This document shows, one piece after another, positions 1-11,829 of a stretch of 64,000 nt of DNA. The stretch spans positions 1 through 64,000 of the forward strand of contig JAMWFC010000068.1 in assembly GCA_027475525.1 (NCBI GenBank), written 5' to 3'. The position numbers and the translations under genes were made by a program. The DNA comes from Macrolepiota albuminosa (Eukaryota; Basidiomycota; Agaricomycetes; Agaricales; Agaricaceae). Every line of letters begins with the position of its first letter. Positions within the stretch are counted from its first letter, which is position 1. The notes below the pieces were generated by a model. The model worked only from the letters and a program-made list of their open reading frames with translations, was not told the DNA's origin and ran no database searches.

Positions 1-2554
1 CGAGGAAATAAAAGCTCACAGGCGAGACGCTGAAGGGTTATGAGCGTCATTATTGCAGGACACCTGGTGACTATAAGAAAATCATATAAATCAACCAGAT
101 AAAACAACATCGAGATTTAGCTGCATAGATGCTTCTCGTTGGACTTGAGTGGCGCATGCTAGAACGTCCTAATGCTATAATCTTCAGCTCATGGTGATGC
201 GAAAGTGAAAACACCTGTCGTAGATGTGGATTAGGCAAGCACGGCTGAGATTGGCGCCAACCTGAAGAGGAGGAACCAAGAAGGAACTCGTTGAAACTTG
301 ATCATCGTGGTGTTCGAAGAACTGCCTCCAGACAATGCACAAAAGAATAAACTTTTATGGAACATTGACAGGATAGAATTGAATACGAAAGAACGAAATG
401 TAACTGTTGACAAATTTTTGATATCACATTGTAGTAGGATTAACAGACCATCTGCCAAGATTTTTCTCCGATTTGTCGACTACTGTTAACAGATATAAAG
501 GACTTACGTACAGTATTGGGCTTTCAAATGAGTCACAGGATGGACATGTTTCGGCCTCTATTATGACAAAGACAGTAATGATCACCGATTCAACTGCTGC
601 GCGTACATATGTGCAGATGTCACGATTATGGTCCGAGTCTCCAATTCTTCCTACGGGAGTTCCATGAGAGTCGGAGATATATACAAACTTTGATAAGGGA
701 TTACGAGCGTACTGATCGTTCTCTTTGCCACTCCATCTCGAGCTTCGAAATGTGGAGATATCAATCAACCAAGATAGCTGACGGACGTGGCTACAAGCAC
801 ACGGTATCTTATCAAGGAAGCAAGGAACCATCTACTCTTGCGCAAGAGATACGGCCCTATCTTCAACACAATATGGCATCTCAGACTGATAGATCTCGCG
901 ATGATGCCTCTCCAGGAGCGAAAGCATTCTCGCGTGTCTTCAGTCTAGTATATGAAATCATTCTCAAATTGTCAGCAATTGACCTAGTTATACATCTAAT
1001 GGCATGATATACTCACGAATGACATCAGGGCCTCACTGGAGCAAGTACCCCTTTCGTCGTAGGAATCACTGTAAGTCACCAGGTTCAGGACACCAGCTTC
1101 TGGTACATATGGCATATTGAGATCTAATCTGTGGCCTAATTCATAAAAAGGTAAGTGGGCGAAAAAAAATGAACATGACTAAGGCTGTAGCGAGCATCAG
1201 AACAACCCAGAAGCGTTGTGGCAAGATTGGAAGAGCCGATAAAGGTGAGCGTAATCCATTATGGTAGGGTTGAGACCTTGTTGTGTCCAAACCTTGATTG
1301 TTTTACCTTCACTGGTAGACATTGAGGTCTCCAGCATCACCTTTTGACAACACCGGTCCTGCTGTAAGCTCTATTGAGTACTTGAGATTTGACGTGAGTA
1401 ACTCCTTTTCGACCATGACGGCGTACAGGTTGAAACAAGGCAAACAAAGCTACATGCGAAATATTTCCGACCGCCCCATTGAGTAACGACGTGATAGATC
1501 TATGATAGTAGACGTATGAAACAAGTCAGAATGAAAGCTCGAGATAGTGTGTTTAGGGTTAGATGTTAGTCGTTGTGATTGTTGGATGACCTTCCTTCGA
1601 AGAGCTTTGTTCGCCATGGAATTCTTTATTAACTATCGAGCCACAGCTCCGAAGTATATCAGCTAAAGCAACTCGATACTCTACAATTGATATGCATTCT
1701 CGGGGGCTCGGGCAAGTGCGGAGATGCGAGAGCCATAGTCAATGTCAGTCAATGCCAAGGATACTAAATCGCATAACTGTAACCAGGGATGGACTGGATT
1801 GGCAATGAGGTCCATCTATTGCATACCTGGCTCCGTTCGAAAAGCAGCCCATTACAAGAAGTGGTTTACCGTGCAGACAACAGAAAGATGAGGTCTGATA
1901 GTTAAGGTCCTAGCTCGGACAGCGGTTGGCTGTTCTCATACTCTAGAATTTGTCATTATCCAACGAGTGTATAGGTCAGCATTGGTTTCGTTTGTTTTTT
2001 CCAAGAGAACAACAGGTCAAGCTGGAAAGCGGCAAGACATTTTCGTTATAAGACCTTCAGCGTAAACACAGACGGCAGTGATTGTACCGTTTCTGTCCAT
2101 TTTGTTTACTCCGCCCAAAGTCACTTGATTGCCAAGAACATGTATGCGTGATTATGCTGCCCGAAGATGTCGACTTCACATCCAAGTGCATTAGAAGGGA
2201 AGTCCAAAAAAACACGTTGGAATGCTTATTAAGTCTTTAAGCAGTTACCAGAGCCTTGTATACCCTGCAAAACGGGTCACAAGATAGTAATGTCCTTGTT
2301 CTAATGGGACAGGTAGTCGACTGGTTCATCGAGTGCAATTCCCGACGTGTTCCATTTCATGTTACACCATGCGAGTGAACTAGGATCAGTCCTGTATTCT
2401 GAGTCCTACCCATATATAGGTTTTCTGGTGCTTATGTAATCACGGGAAATTCCTCATACGGAAGATTCCAGCGGCTTGCTCTGGAGCCACTGATGAGACG
2501 TGGATTGTGTTAGCAACTTCCACGTTTTAAATCCTAACTCCCAAGTGCACACTG
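1..2554. other. No gene assigned
   Basis: No family was recognised in either strand. Several frames of 60-135 codons are open near 230-1010 but show no known motif. On the minus strand around 1285-1430 a short stretch reads like real protein (ending GDAGDLNVY and followed by possible splice signals). I could not extend it into a gene or name it. A TATA-like run at about 2413-2418 lies roughly 140 bp upstream of the copper transporter start. Confidence 0.4.
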
Positions 2555-3178
2555 ATGTCGATAATGCTTCATAGACTCCAGCCAACCCTACTCTTTTTCT
2601 TCTACACCGCGTCGCGCGTCGCGGCTCATGATAATGGCTTCGACGACTCAATGGATATGCCCATGCCTCTTGCCGTCGGCAACATGCTTTCATACCTACA
2701 CTTCACACCAGGCGACGTCCTCTGGTTTAATGGCTGGGTTCCAGGAAAGGGTAGCACGCTCTTCGCTGCGTGCGTTGGAATCTTTTTACTTGGAATTGCG
2801 GAGAGATGGTTCACAGCATTGCGCGCGGGGATGGAATTGGCAGTGGCAAGGGATATACAAGTTATCAAGAGGAAGAAGGAATTGGGAGAGGAGAAGAAGA
2901 CAGAGAAATGCGATCAGTGCCAGTCATTGGCTGACGTCTTGTTCATGCGTAACGGGACCGCTGCTCCTTTCATCGTCGACCACGCATGGGTTCGATTAAT
3001 TCTACATGGGGCACAAGCGACGATCTCGATGCTCATCATGCTCACCATCATGACGTTCCAAGTTTCATTCATCTTTAGTCTCGCTATTGGTGTTGGGGTT
3101 GGTGAGATGATGTACGGACGCTTTACCGATGCTGCACATGCCCAATTCAATCATGAAGTGCTGCAGGAGGTACTGTAA
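2555..3178 (+). CDS. Ctr-family copper transporter
   Basis: This intronless 207-residue protein fits the Ctr/SLC31 high-affinity Cu(I) uptake family, which works as a trimer in the plasma or vacuolar membrane. Residues 1-24 look like a signal or hydrophobic leader. A short Met cluster (MDMPM, 33-37) is typical of the copper-collecting N-terminus. A first membrane segment lies at about 66-86, followed by a charged cytosolic loop with CxxC (C119, C122). Two closely spaced membrane segments follow. The second carries the diagnostic MxxxM selectivity motif (M162, M166) and the third the GxxxG packing motif (G179-G183). The start is the first ATG before the hydrophobic leader; a second ATG three codons later is possible. 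Length is normal for the family. The last codons overlap a possible GT donor at the stop, so an additional short C-terminal exon cannot be excluded. Whether it is plasma-membrane or vacuolar cannot be told. Confidence 0.88.
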   Translation: MSIMLHRLQPTLLFFFYTASRVAAHDNGFDDSMDMPMPLAVGNMLSYLHFTPGDVLWFNGWVPGKGSTLFAACVGIFLLGIAERWFTALRAGMELAVARDIQVIKRKKELGEEKKTEKCDQCQSLADVLFMRNGTAAPFIVDHAWVRLILHGAQATISMLIMLTIMTFQVSFIFSLAIGVGVGEMMYGRFTDAAHAQFNHEVLQEVL

Positions 3179-6100
3179 GTATTTTTCGAGCATCGTGGAG
3201 GAGGTTATCTCCCTTTTGCCTTATCTACTCTTGGCTCCGTTCTCAGTGACGTCCGATCGTCATCGACAAATTATGATCTACCTAAGCTTATTCTTTATGG
3301 ACTTGATGTCAATTGTATAACAAAACCAATACGGTATCATTATTATCAGAGTTTTTCGAAGGTTGTCTATGGTTGATATAAGATGGACTCAAAACTCACC
3401 CTGTAAATAATTCGTAACAGTGATACGAGTGCTTTGTGATTTACTGTTGAATATACTTGATGACAGCAATACTATGTTTTTTGCGGTCCCATGTCGCCAA
3501 CTTTTCTCGTGCTATAGTCTATCTTCGTTAGGCATACTACGCCCCCGACGGGCAAATTCACGAAAGCGAACAAGTTCCCGCCAGCGTAAAAACCCAGGGA
3601 ACACGTGTGGGCGACACCAGGAGAGATCTTCAGCAGGCTCACACAATGTGAACGAAATATGACTTTATCGGTGAGTACTACGCACGATTTGCACCTAACG
3701 AACGAATAGACTGTCCCCATGGGGAAGCATATCAAACGAGAGATCACATTCATTAGAGTGTCAACGCTATGAAGGACACAGAGAAATACTGAGAGAAGCC
3801 GATGAAAACATAGACATAGAGAGCCTACCGAGGTCAAAAGAGGTCTTAGAGCGATGACCCGATTCCTGGCAAGGTCAGGAGCCTTCTCGAAGACGGGGAA
3901 CCGCGCACGATCACACTCAAGCCAGCGGTGGACGACGAAGATAATGACAAAGGAAAGGAGAGACAAGAAGGGGATATGGAGGAGGAGGAGATTGAAGAGA
4001 GTGACAAGGAAGACAGGATGGGATATTCGGAAGAGAGGGGCGCATCGACCGACGGACAGACAGATACGAAGATCGGCCAACAGGAAGGAAACTCGTCGAC
4101 ACAACGGGGCACAACTGGCCCGGTGCGAGGAAGATGTAGGGAGGTTAGGGATGGAAAGGGACAGGACCTTCGAATCAGGTTCACGACAGCAAACTGACGC
4201 CTCAAAGTCATACCCCCACTCGGCTCAAATATGATCAGGACAAGGACCCATTTTTATGCATGGAGCCATGAATCTCTGATAAATTCCAACGCTGGCAAGT
4301 AGACTTCGTTTCTTGGGTATCAAGGTGGTTGCATGGAGGTGTTACGTAGAATGAATAATGAACGTCTCTGTAAGGCTGTTCGCAATGCGGCGCGACGACA
4401 AGACTCTGTAACGAGATATATTCGAGATTGTTGTAAGAAAGGATAGTGAACACCTGTAACGAGATGAATCAAACTAAAGACTCGACTCCTGGTGCGACTG
4501 ACTACTATTCTGGAGTAATGATCACGTGTGCATGTCGTGACAGTCTTAAAGTCTTTTTTTTTCATGCCAATTTGCGACTAGTATATGAAGCAACAGATAA
4601 GACGACATGAACTCAGTGAAGGATACCGACTAGATTACAAGTACCCTCAGTCATATCTAACCACAGACCGATGGTGAGTTGCCGACGACTTACATGCGAC
4701 GGACACTTTACTCATCCCCACCTCAGGGTTTCAACAAACCTGAACCTTGCGGCCTGAGTAACAAGAGCGGACCCCAGTTACGCTTGCTACCAGCTCTTGA
4801 CATGCAATATCTGTAGGTCACCCTCTGGCATTCAAACACAGGGGTGGATAGAATTAGTAGTAGCTAAGGGAGCCCGATGTCAGAGATGTTCATATATTCG
4901 ACCTTTCCTACTCGATAAGAGTCCGAACCTACCTACCAGAAACAGGATTGCCATATAGCAACGTGCCATTGAAACGCGTAGCTGAACAGATGGGATAAGA
5001 GAGTAAGATGTCTGAATAGTCGCTAGAGGGACAAGAGCAACTGACAATGGTTTCCGTTTTCAACGGTATCGTTTCTGCTTTCTCCTCAGGTAACGGCGAC
5101 ATATGAAACAGTTGCACGACAGTTTGACGCTCATAGAGTCCTTGTATCATCTATTTCTGCTATCTCTATTTCGGAGTTTTGCACAGTTGTTAGGCCGTTG
5201 CCTAGGCAACTTGGCATTTGTACATTTTCGGCCTATCCTGCGGCGCTACCTATTTAAAGTAAATTCATGTATGAATCGACACACATTTCACAATTCCCAG
5301 GAAGCTAGACGCTGGACGAATCGAGGTATATTTCGACGTTAGTCCACATATACACACATCTGAATTGAAAGTTTATGGCAAGTCATATATATGTTGATTA
5401 CCCCTTCACGCTGATCATGTCAGGCTATTTATGCCGTGTATCTGAGAGCTTTTAATATACAGACAGGCGCACAATAAGGAGAGAGGCCCGATGCCAAGTC
5501 AAGATAATGTTGCGTATTCTGCGGCGCCACCTATATTCACAAGTTCCCAACACATCAATCAAACGTCACACTTAGGCACAAATTCCCGAGAGGCGGGGTT
5601 TAAGCGGTTTAAGGGATGCCTTGATGGTCTATATAAAGCTATTTCAAGGTAGATTTAGAGTCAAGGTCAAGTCACCGAAGATTACGTCCGCTAACCTTGA
5701 CAAAAATGTGGAATGCATGCCTTTGATTATGATAAATGGATGCGGCGATTACTATATTTATATACGCCACAGTTGATGTGTGTCGTGCACGGAGTAAAAG
5801 TTTTGTGTAACAGAACCGTCCGTTATAATGTCCAGTTTCACCTATCTTAAACACTGATAGCTATAACTTCTTATGTGTTTACTGATTAACGCTATCCTTA
5901 CACGAGGCAGTTTACTACAGGGATATGTCAAGAGCCGACATCGAAAGATACATGAGATGCTACGTCGGTGACATTGTATGCCGACTGGCAATCTTTGAAC
6001 AAATTCATCCATCAGAATCTGGTGGTGGAACATTTCGTAGTAAGATTGATCAAGATCCGACGCCTTGTCCTCGAGGTATATTCCGCAAGGGTTTTTTTTT

Positions 6101-6743
6101 GGTCATGAGACTGGGTCCAGGTCCAGTCTGACGCCTAGAACATGGCATTACGCAAGGCCACCAAAATATCTCAAAGCACGTTCATCAGACATTCTGAAAA
6201 CGGGGGTCCCTAACAATCCAATGCCTTATGGTCATGCGTAGCATAATGCTCGATGACGGCATGACATGCAAGTATCAAAATCTTCTAAATCACTTTCGGA
6301 GTTGGAGGAGGCACTGCAAAAGCGTCTGAGTCATGCGAGTACTTGCTAAATCGTACAAGACGTTCTATCAGTTTCATGAACGATAGAACAATCCCTTTGT
6401 TCTGTTTTGGGACACTCCTATTGGGGAGTACTCTTCGGCCACGAGGAGAACATGCGGCGAGAACGTGGCATCACAGAAGTCACATGTATATCTCAAATCG
6501 CGGTCGCGACGCACTTCAGAAAGGTCTTCATAGCGCCGTCAGACTATAAAACCGCCAGAGTCCTTAACTCTTAAGATTAGGTGACATACACGTGGTTGTT
6601 GGGAATATGACACGCTTTCTTTTTGGCAGGCTCGGTCAAGATGTTTCGCACAGATCACTGCAGATGCGCGCGAAGTCTGATTGAGTTGTTTTGGAAGATA
6701 CAAGGTAGGCATCTTCGATAGGTGTGTGGCATGTGAACGCGAT
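3179..6743. other. Long intergenic region
   Basis: No gene is supported. From 3850 to 4200 the plus strand is purine-rich, which keeps several frames open on both strands (long runs of E/R/K or of S/L) without any domain. The remainder is ordinary mixed sequence with short random frames. A pair of similar short stretches at about 5205-5240 and 5515-5535 (both containing TGCGGCGC.ACCTAT) may be a decayed repeat. Confidence 0.4.
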
Positions 6744-7064
6744 CTACGAGGACCTGCCCGCTGCCTCCTTCAACCTCGCTTCCTCCTCAGCCAATGGAAT
6801 CTATTTCCGGTGTGAATACACGTTTCAGTAAGAACATCAAGCACACGCACCTGGATTCCACCCAGGCCATTCTCCCAGCGTTGGAATTTAAGAATAGTCA
6901 GACCCCTTCGCTCAGCAGCAAGACGTTCCTGCTCGGTGAAAGAGGCACGAAGTGCCCGGGCGGTGATTTGGGAGTACTTGTTGTACCTAGCTCACACAGT
7001 TTAGACATACCACAAAGTGTTGTTTATTCTGAACATACGTGAAAAAGTTACGCCAAGAGCTCAT
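6744..7064 (-). CDS. ATP15: Mitochondrial F1Fo ATP synthase subunit epsilon
   Basis: A small spliced gene for the epsilon subunit of the F1 central stalk (fungal Atp15, animal ATP5F1E), located in the mitochondrial matrix. Exons run 7064-7039, 6986-6851 and 6800-6744, joined by canonical introns (GTATGT..CTAG and GTGCGT..ATAG). The spliced frame is 219 nt, giving 72 residues. The N-terminus MSSWRNFFTYNKYSQITARA is the family signature: a short WR-x-aromatic start, then YxxYxQI and an ARA(I/L)R helix. A basic LAAERRG stretch and FQRWENGLGG follow, then a Glu-rich tail. Length matches the family (about 50-75 residues). Its 5' end faces the Rab gene on the other strand about 200 bp away, so the two may share a divergent promoter. 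No single open frame longer than 60 codons shows it; it is recognisable only after splicing. Confidence 0.88.
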
Positions 7065-7261
7065 CGTGCAGGATGGTGAGGTGGATGAAATTTGTGAACT
7101 GGCAGCAACCTGGCGGATTCCGGCCTTATCCGTGGTCATGTGACACGTGAATTCGTTTCTGGAAGAATGATGTCTTGTCATCATCGTCTCTTCGTCCTTA
7201 CCGCCTGCGACTGAACAACAATAACCTCTTGTTTCGCGTTTCTATCATAGCGCTCAACTTA

Positions 7262-8351
<1,090 letters not shown>

Positions 8352-8799
8352 CGACTCTTGTTGGACTTGGGGATACTTACTCAGTGCAATTATTCAATTA
8401 TTTGTATTTTGTACCAGTTTTGGATAGTATTATTGTTGTGTTTCATGTAGAAGTACTTTTTATCGGCTATGTATAACAAGCATCAACTGTTTTTCGCTTA
8501 CGACGGATGTCATACTGGATATTGCGTGCTGTGTACATGGTGTATATGGTGTAAACCCAATGGTCATCATATGCGGTCCAGTGATGTGATAATAGCTAAA
8601 GTACATAAGATAAAAACAGAGAACTAATGACACGAGGATGAACCCAGATATCGACCCTTGAAGATAATGATATGATGATGGTGCTGAATATGGTACATGG
8701 CGAATGCAGCCTAATCGGATAGGTGTGCGGTGGACGAGTAAGTAAGAATGAAGGGATACTTGTGCAAAAGCATCATCCGGCCTCCTAAACTTCAAAATG
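8352..8799. other. Intergenic, convergent 3' ends
   Basis: This stretch lies between the stop of the Rab gene (+) and the stop of the phosphatase gene (-). It would hold both 3' untranslated regions. AT-rich stretches (8385-8460) could carry the poly(A) signals of the Rab gene, but no specific signal can be fixed. Confidence 0.5.
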
Positions 8800-9375
8800 C
8801 TAAATGCTTCGACCCAAAGTCTTAGCGTACTCCCCGAGCTGCGCAATAAACCCAAAGTTTGGGTCGGCTATACGCCGTTTGGACTTGATGAATTGCACGG
8901 CCTCTGAAGGTGTCCAGCCGTACTGCGCAATCAAGAATGCGGCGACAATGCTCACGCTCCGACTGATGCCCTCTGCGCAGTGGACAAGTATACGGGCGTC
9001 TGGACTGCTTAGGTACGCGTCCCGGATCCACTTGGTCGTTGTGGGTAGGTGTGCAGCGAGCTCGGCAAAGGGCGAGTCCTCGATCCTGAGGTGATGATGG
9101 CGCGGCGGCGGGTGAGGGTAAAGGGCGGCTGGTGGGGGCAGGTGTACAGAGCCCGAGATGACTGAAATGACATGGGTGATACCATACGAAGCGAGGCAGG
9201 CGGGGTTCTCTGCAAAGGCAAGGTCTGAGATGTAAAGGCGTGTTATGATCTCTGAGGCCCCGCGCGGTGCGCGTTGATAGTTTTGGGAGGGTGGGTACGG
9301 TACTGGGGGTACAACAGTGGTGATGGATGGGCGACGTGATGATGGAGGCCATTGGCCACGAGCAGAATAAGACAT
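8800..9375 (-). CDS. Dual-specificity protein phosphatase
   Basis: One open frame of 191 residues with a complete atypical DUSP catalytic domain; it would remove phosphate from Tyr and Ser/Thr of protein substrates. The N-terminal 40 residues are Pro/Ser-rich and probably disordered. The domain starts at SEIITRLYISDLAFAEN (41 on), the usual entry strand and alpha helix of small DUSPs. The putative general acid is D100 in IED. The signature loop HCAEGISRS spans 132-140, with nucleophile C133 and phosphate-binding R139. An AFLIAQYGWTPSEA helix and the ADPNFGFIAQL segment follow, both standard. The protein ends shortly after, with no extra domain. The start is the first ATG of the frame. Its length and lack of a targeting module suggest a small cytosolic or nuclear phosphatase; the substrate cannot be inferred. 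Confidence 0.9.
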   Translation of the reverse strand: MSYSARGQWPPSSRRPSITTVVPPVPYPPSQNYQRAPRGASEIITRLYISDLAFAENPACLASYGITHVISVISGSVHLPPPAALYPHPPPRHHHLRIEDSPFAELAAHLPTTTKWIRDAYLSSPDARILVHCAEGISRSVSIVAAFLIAQYGWTPSEAVQFIKSKRRIADPNFGFIAQLGEYAKTLGRSI

Positions 9376-10394
9376 TTGCCCTGGGGATACGTTGAAAGCC
9401 TATGGGAGGGAGTATTAATATATATGAGAAGGTTCAAAGATGATCAATGGAAGACAAAAAATATGAGAGGCCAAATGGATAAAAGGAGGACGGGGAGGCA
9501 GACCCGGAAATAGACGTCATAAGATGTGTACCGATAACTTACCATAGAAGCGACCTTGGCGCAGGACATAGAAAATGGACCTCTGTCGGTTGATGCTACT
9601 TTTAGATGACAAGATGACAGTCGAGATTGAGTAAGAAACCCCAAAAGGCTGATGGAGGTGCACGCAGACATGCTACTTTTAGATGACAAGATGACAGTCG
9701 AGATTGAGTAAGAAACCCCAAAAGGCTGATGGAGGTGCACGCAGACGAGGGCTGGGCCGACTGACGGACAGGAAAGATGGGGCTGGGAGAAGCACCTAAA
9801 AGGCACAAGGAATTTGGAGTGATGGAATTACGCGCGCAACCAAGCGCTTTAAAAAGGGAGGGAAGTGGCAGTTACTTGGAGACGGAGCGAGCAAGATCTA
9901 GTCTGGACGTCAACAACAAGTCATTGTCGGCCTGTTATGGTCGCGGACAGTAATACAAGCCTACAATGAAGGGAAATACAATATGCGGAGCTGGCTGTGC
10001 AACGGAAACGAGGCATGTGGCTGTTCTGTGGAACGTCCCTCTTCAACTTCGGAACCCGGATGGATTACATATGCTATATGAATGATCATCATTGATCTGG
10101 CATCGAAACTTACTATTCTCTACCGAGGGCTGTGTCCCATCATGCACTCGGTATGTCAGATGGTTGATTTAGTCCTCATCACCTTGATGGATTCTTGGGG
10201 TGACACTCTCACCGATTGCGCACTCAATCGTCCATTTACAGTACTACACTGACACATAAAGAAATTGCATCTAACGTCATAGTCGGATGACCCTCACAGA
10301 TGACCAAACTAAGCACATGAAAATCCACCGTGGAAAACATATACCGGTTTAATACTGCTGTAACTCAGAGAAGGTCCCTAACGTAAAGGGTACA
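9376..10394. other. Intergenic, contains a 77-bp tandem duplication
   Basis: The region upstream of the phosphatase gene and downstream of the eIF4A-like gene. A 120-codon minus-strand frame (9444-9806) exists but shows no motif and runs through the duplicated segment, so I do not call it. Confidence 0.4.
9593..9746. repeat. Perfect 77-bp tandem duplication
   Basis: Copy one is 9593-9669 and copy two 9670-9746, identical base for base and directly abutting; the flanking bases differ on each side. It is one of five such repeats with period 77 in the window. The other four lie far away in unrelated sequence, which points to an assembly overlap left uncollapsed rather than to a natural duplication. 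Confidence 0.97.
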
Positions 10395-11829
10395 TCAGGT
10401 CAAAAATGACATCCTGTTGAGCTGCGATCTCAACTCACGCGACATTAAGTGGCATCTCGTCGATTTGAGTGTGATAGAACTCTGCAAGTACAAATATATC
10501 AGCTCCGGGTCGATTAGCAGAGACTGTCGTGAGGAAGACCCACGCTCGATATCCCGCAGGGTCCGCACATCGTCTGTCGTAACAAAATTAATTGCAATAA
10601 CACTCCCTCCATGACTGCCTCGGTCAAGCCGGTGAATGTAGTTTTCCTTGTGAGCGGGAAGATCATAATTAATCACCGGCGGAGAGCTCAGTAAGCTCCC
10701 TCTATTATTTAATCCGCGGGCGAGCACGTCTGTCGTAATTAGTATTTGAGAAGATCCTTCGTGAAACCCCTTTATCAATGCCTCACGGCGCTTCGGCTCC
10801 ATATCAGCATGCTATGGTACATCAGATTAACTAGATATACGAGTTAAAAAAGGAAACGGGCACCAGAGCAGACACCGTATAGTCGCGCGCGTGCATTTTC
10901 TCGTTGAGCCAGTCAACTTTTCTCCTCGTGTTACAGAATATGATGACTTGCTCAGCAGCCAAGTTGTCAAACAAATCGCAAACAGTGTCGAGCTTCCACT
11001 CTTCCCGCTCAACAGCAATATAATAATGTTTGATACCCTCGAGCGATGGCTCGTCCTTCTTGACTCGAAGGATCCGGACGGGGTTGCACATAAACTTCCG
11101 GGTGACTTCCAGGACATCTACGGGCATCGTTCCCGTGAAAAGAGTCACCTGCAGTTCCTGCGGCAGGAAGTGAAACACTGGTTTTCACAAGATGAGATCC
11201 GTTAAGCATGCGATGGCTCAGACAAGCAACCCACCATCGTATAAGTGATCCTTAAAGCCGTGAGATAGAATGTCATCTGCCTCATCGATACACAGGAGCT
11301 TGATCTTTTCTGGGTTAATTAATCGGCGCTTTAACATATCATGAACTCGGCCAGGCGTTCCAATAACAATCTGTGCATTTTGGAGCTGTGCGGTTTCGTC
11401 GCGCACATTACAAGTGCGACATTCAATCTCCATATAAGTCCCAACGGCTTTAACGACATTTTGAAGTCCTGAAGCAAGTTCACGGGTAGAGGTGATAATC
11501 AGGGCTTGGGTACTTCTAACGAATGTATCGGCCTTGTGATAGTATGTATATACCTATTTCAGAGTATAATGAAGGTCATGTGAGACACGACAAACCTTTT
11601 GAAGAGCAGAGATAGCTAAAAGTGCGTTCTTGTCTATTCCAGATGTCGCTTGAATTACCACGTCGCATCCTTTCAATATTGGAACTATGGAACGTTGCTG
11701 GATTGGTTGCGGCCGTTCAAGCCTTATTGGGAAGGTATCATGATATGACCCCCGGCTATATTCTCTGAAACGCACCCATACGCGTAGATACCCTGGAGAA
11801 GTTCGGGCTTCAAAGTAATGTATTCAAAA
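10395..11829 (-). CDS. eIF4A-like DEAD-box paralogue with lost catalytic motifs
   Basis: The translated exons align along nearly the whole of translation initiation factor eIF4A. They run from the [15 protein letters not shown] and Q-motif region (PIQQRS) to the C-terminal [12 protein letters not shown]. Exons are separated by plausible introns, for example GTGCGT..ATAAG at 11775-11723 and GTGGGT..CCAG near 11215-11160, and I see no in-frame stop after splicing. Motif II DEAD and TPGR (Ib) are kept. Motif I AxSGTGKT has become ATSGIDKN, motif Ia PTRELA is STRELA, the GG motif is missing, motif III SAT is TGT, motif V ARGID is ARGLN with a small insertion, and motif VI HRxGRxGR is [12 protein letters not shown] binding and hydrolysis should therefore be lost. 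The 5' end is uncertain: a further acceptor lies just upstream of 11829, but no convincing first exon was found. It is either a pseudogene in early decay or a catalytically dead paralogue. Confidence 0.75.

Noticed and set aside
3472..4234. Overlapping frames up to 210 codons on both strands
   Set aside because: Low-complexity purine-rich sequence keeps several frames open at once; there is no motif, and composition explains the frames.
8460..8855. A 131-codon minus-strand frame overlapping the phosphatase end
   Set aside because: No motif; it overlaps the well-supported phosphatase frame and 3' UTR.
9444..9806. A 120-codon frame containing a repeated 26-residue segment
   Set aside because: The internal repeat is the 77-bp duplication, probably an assembly artefact; no homology or splice evidence.
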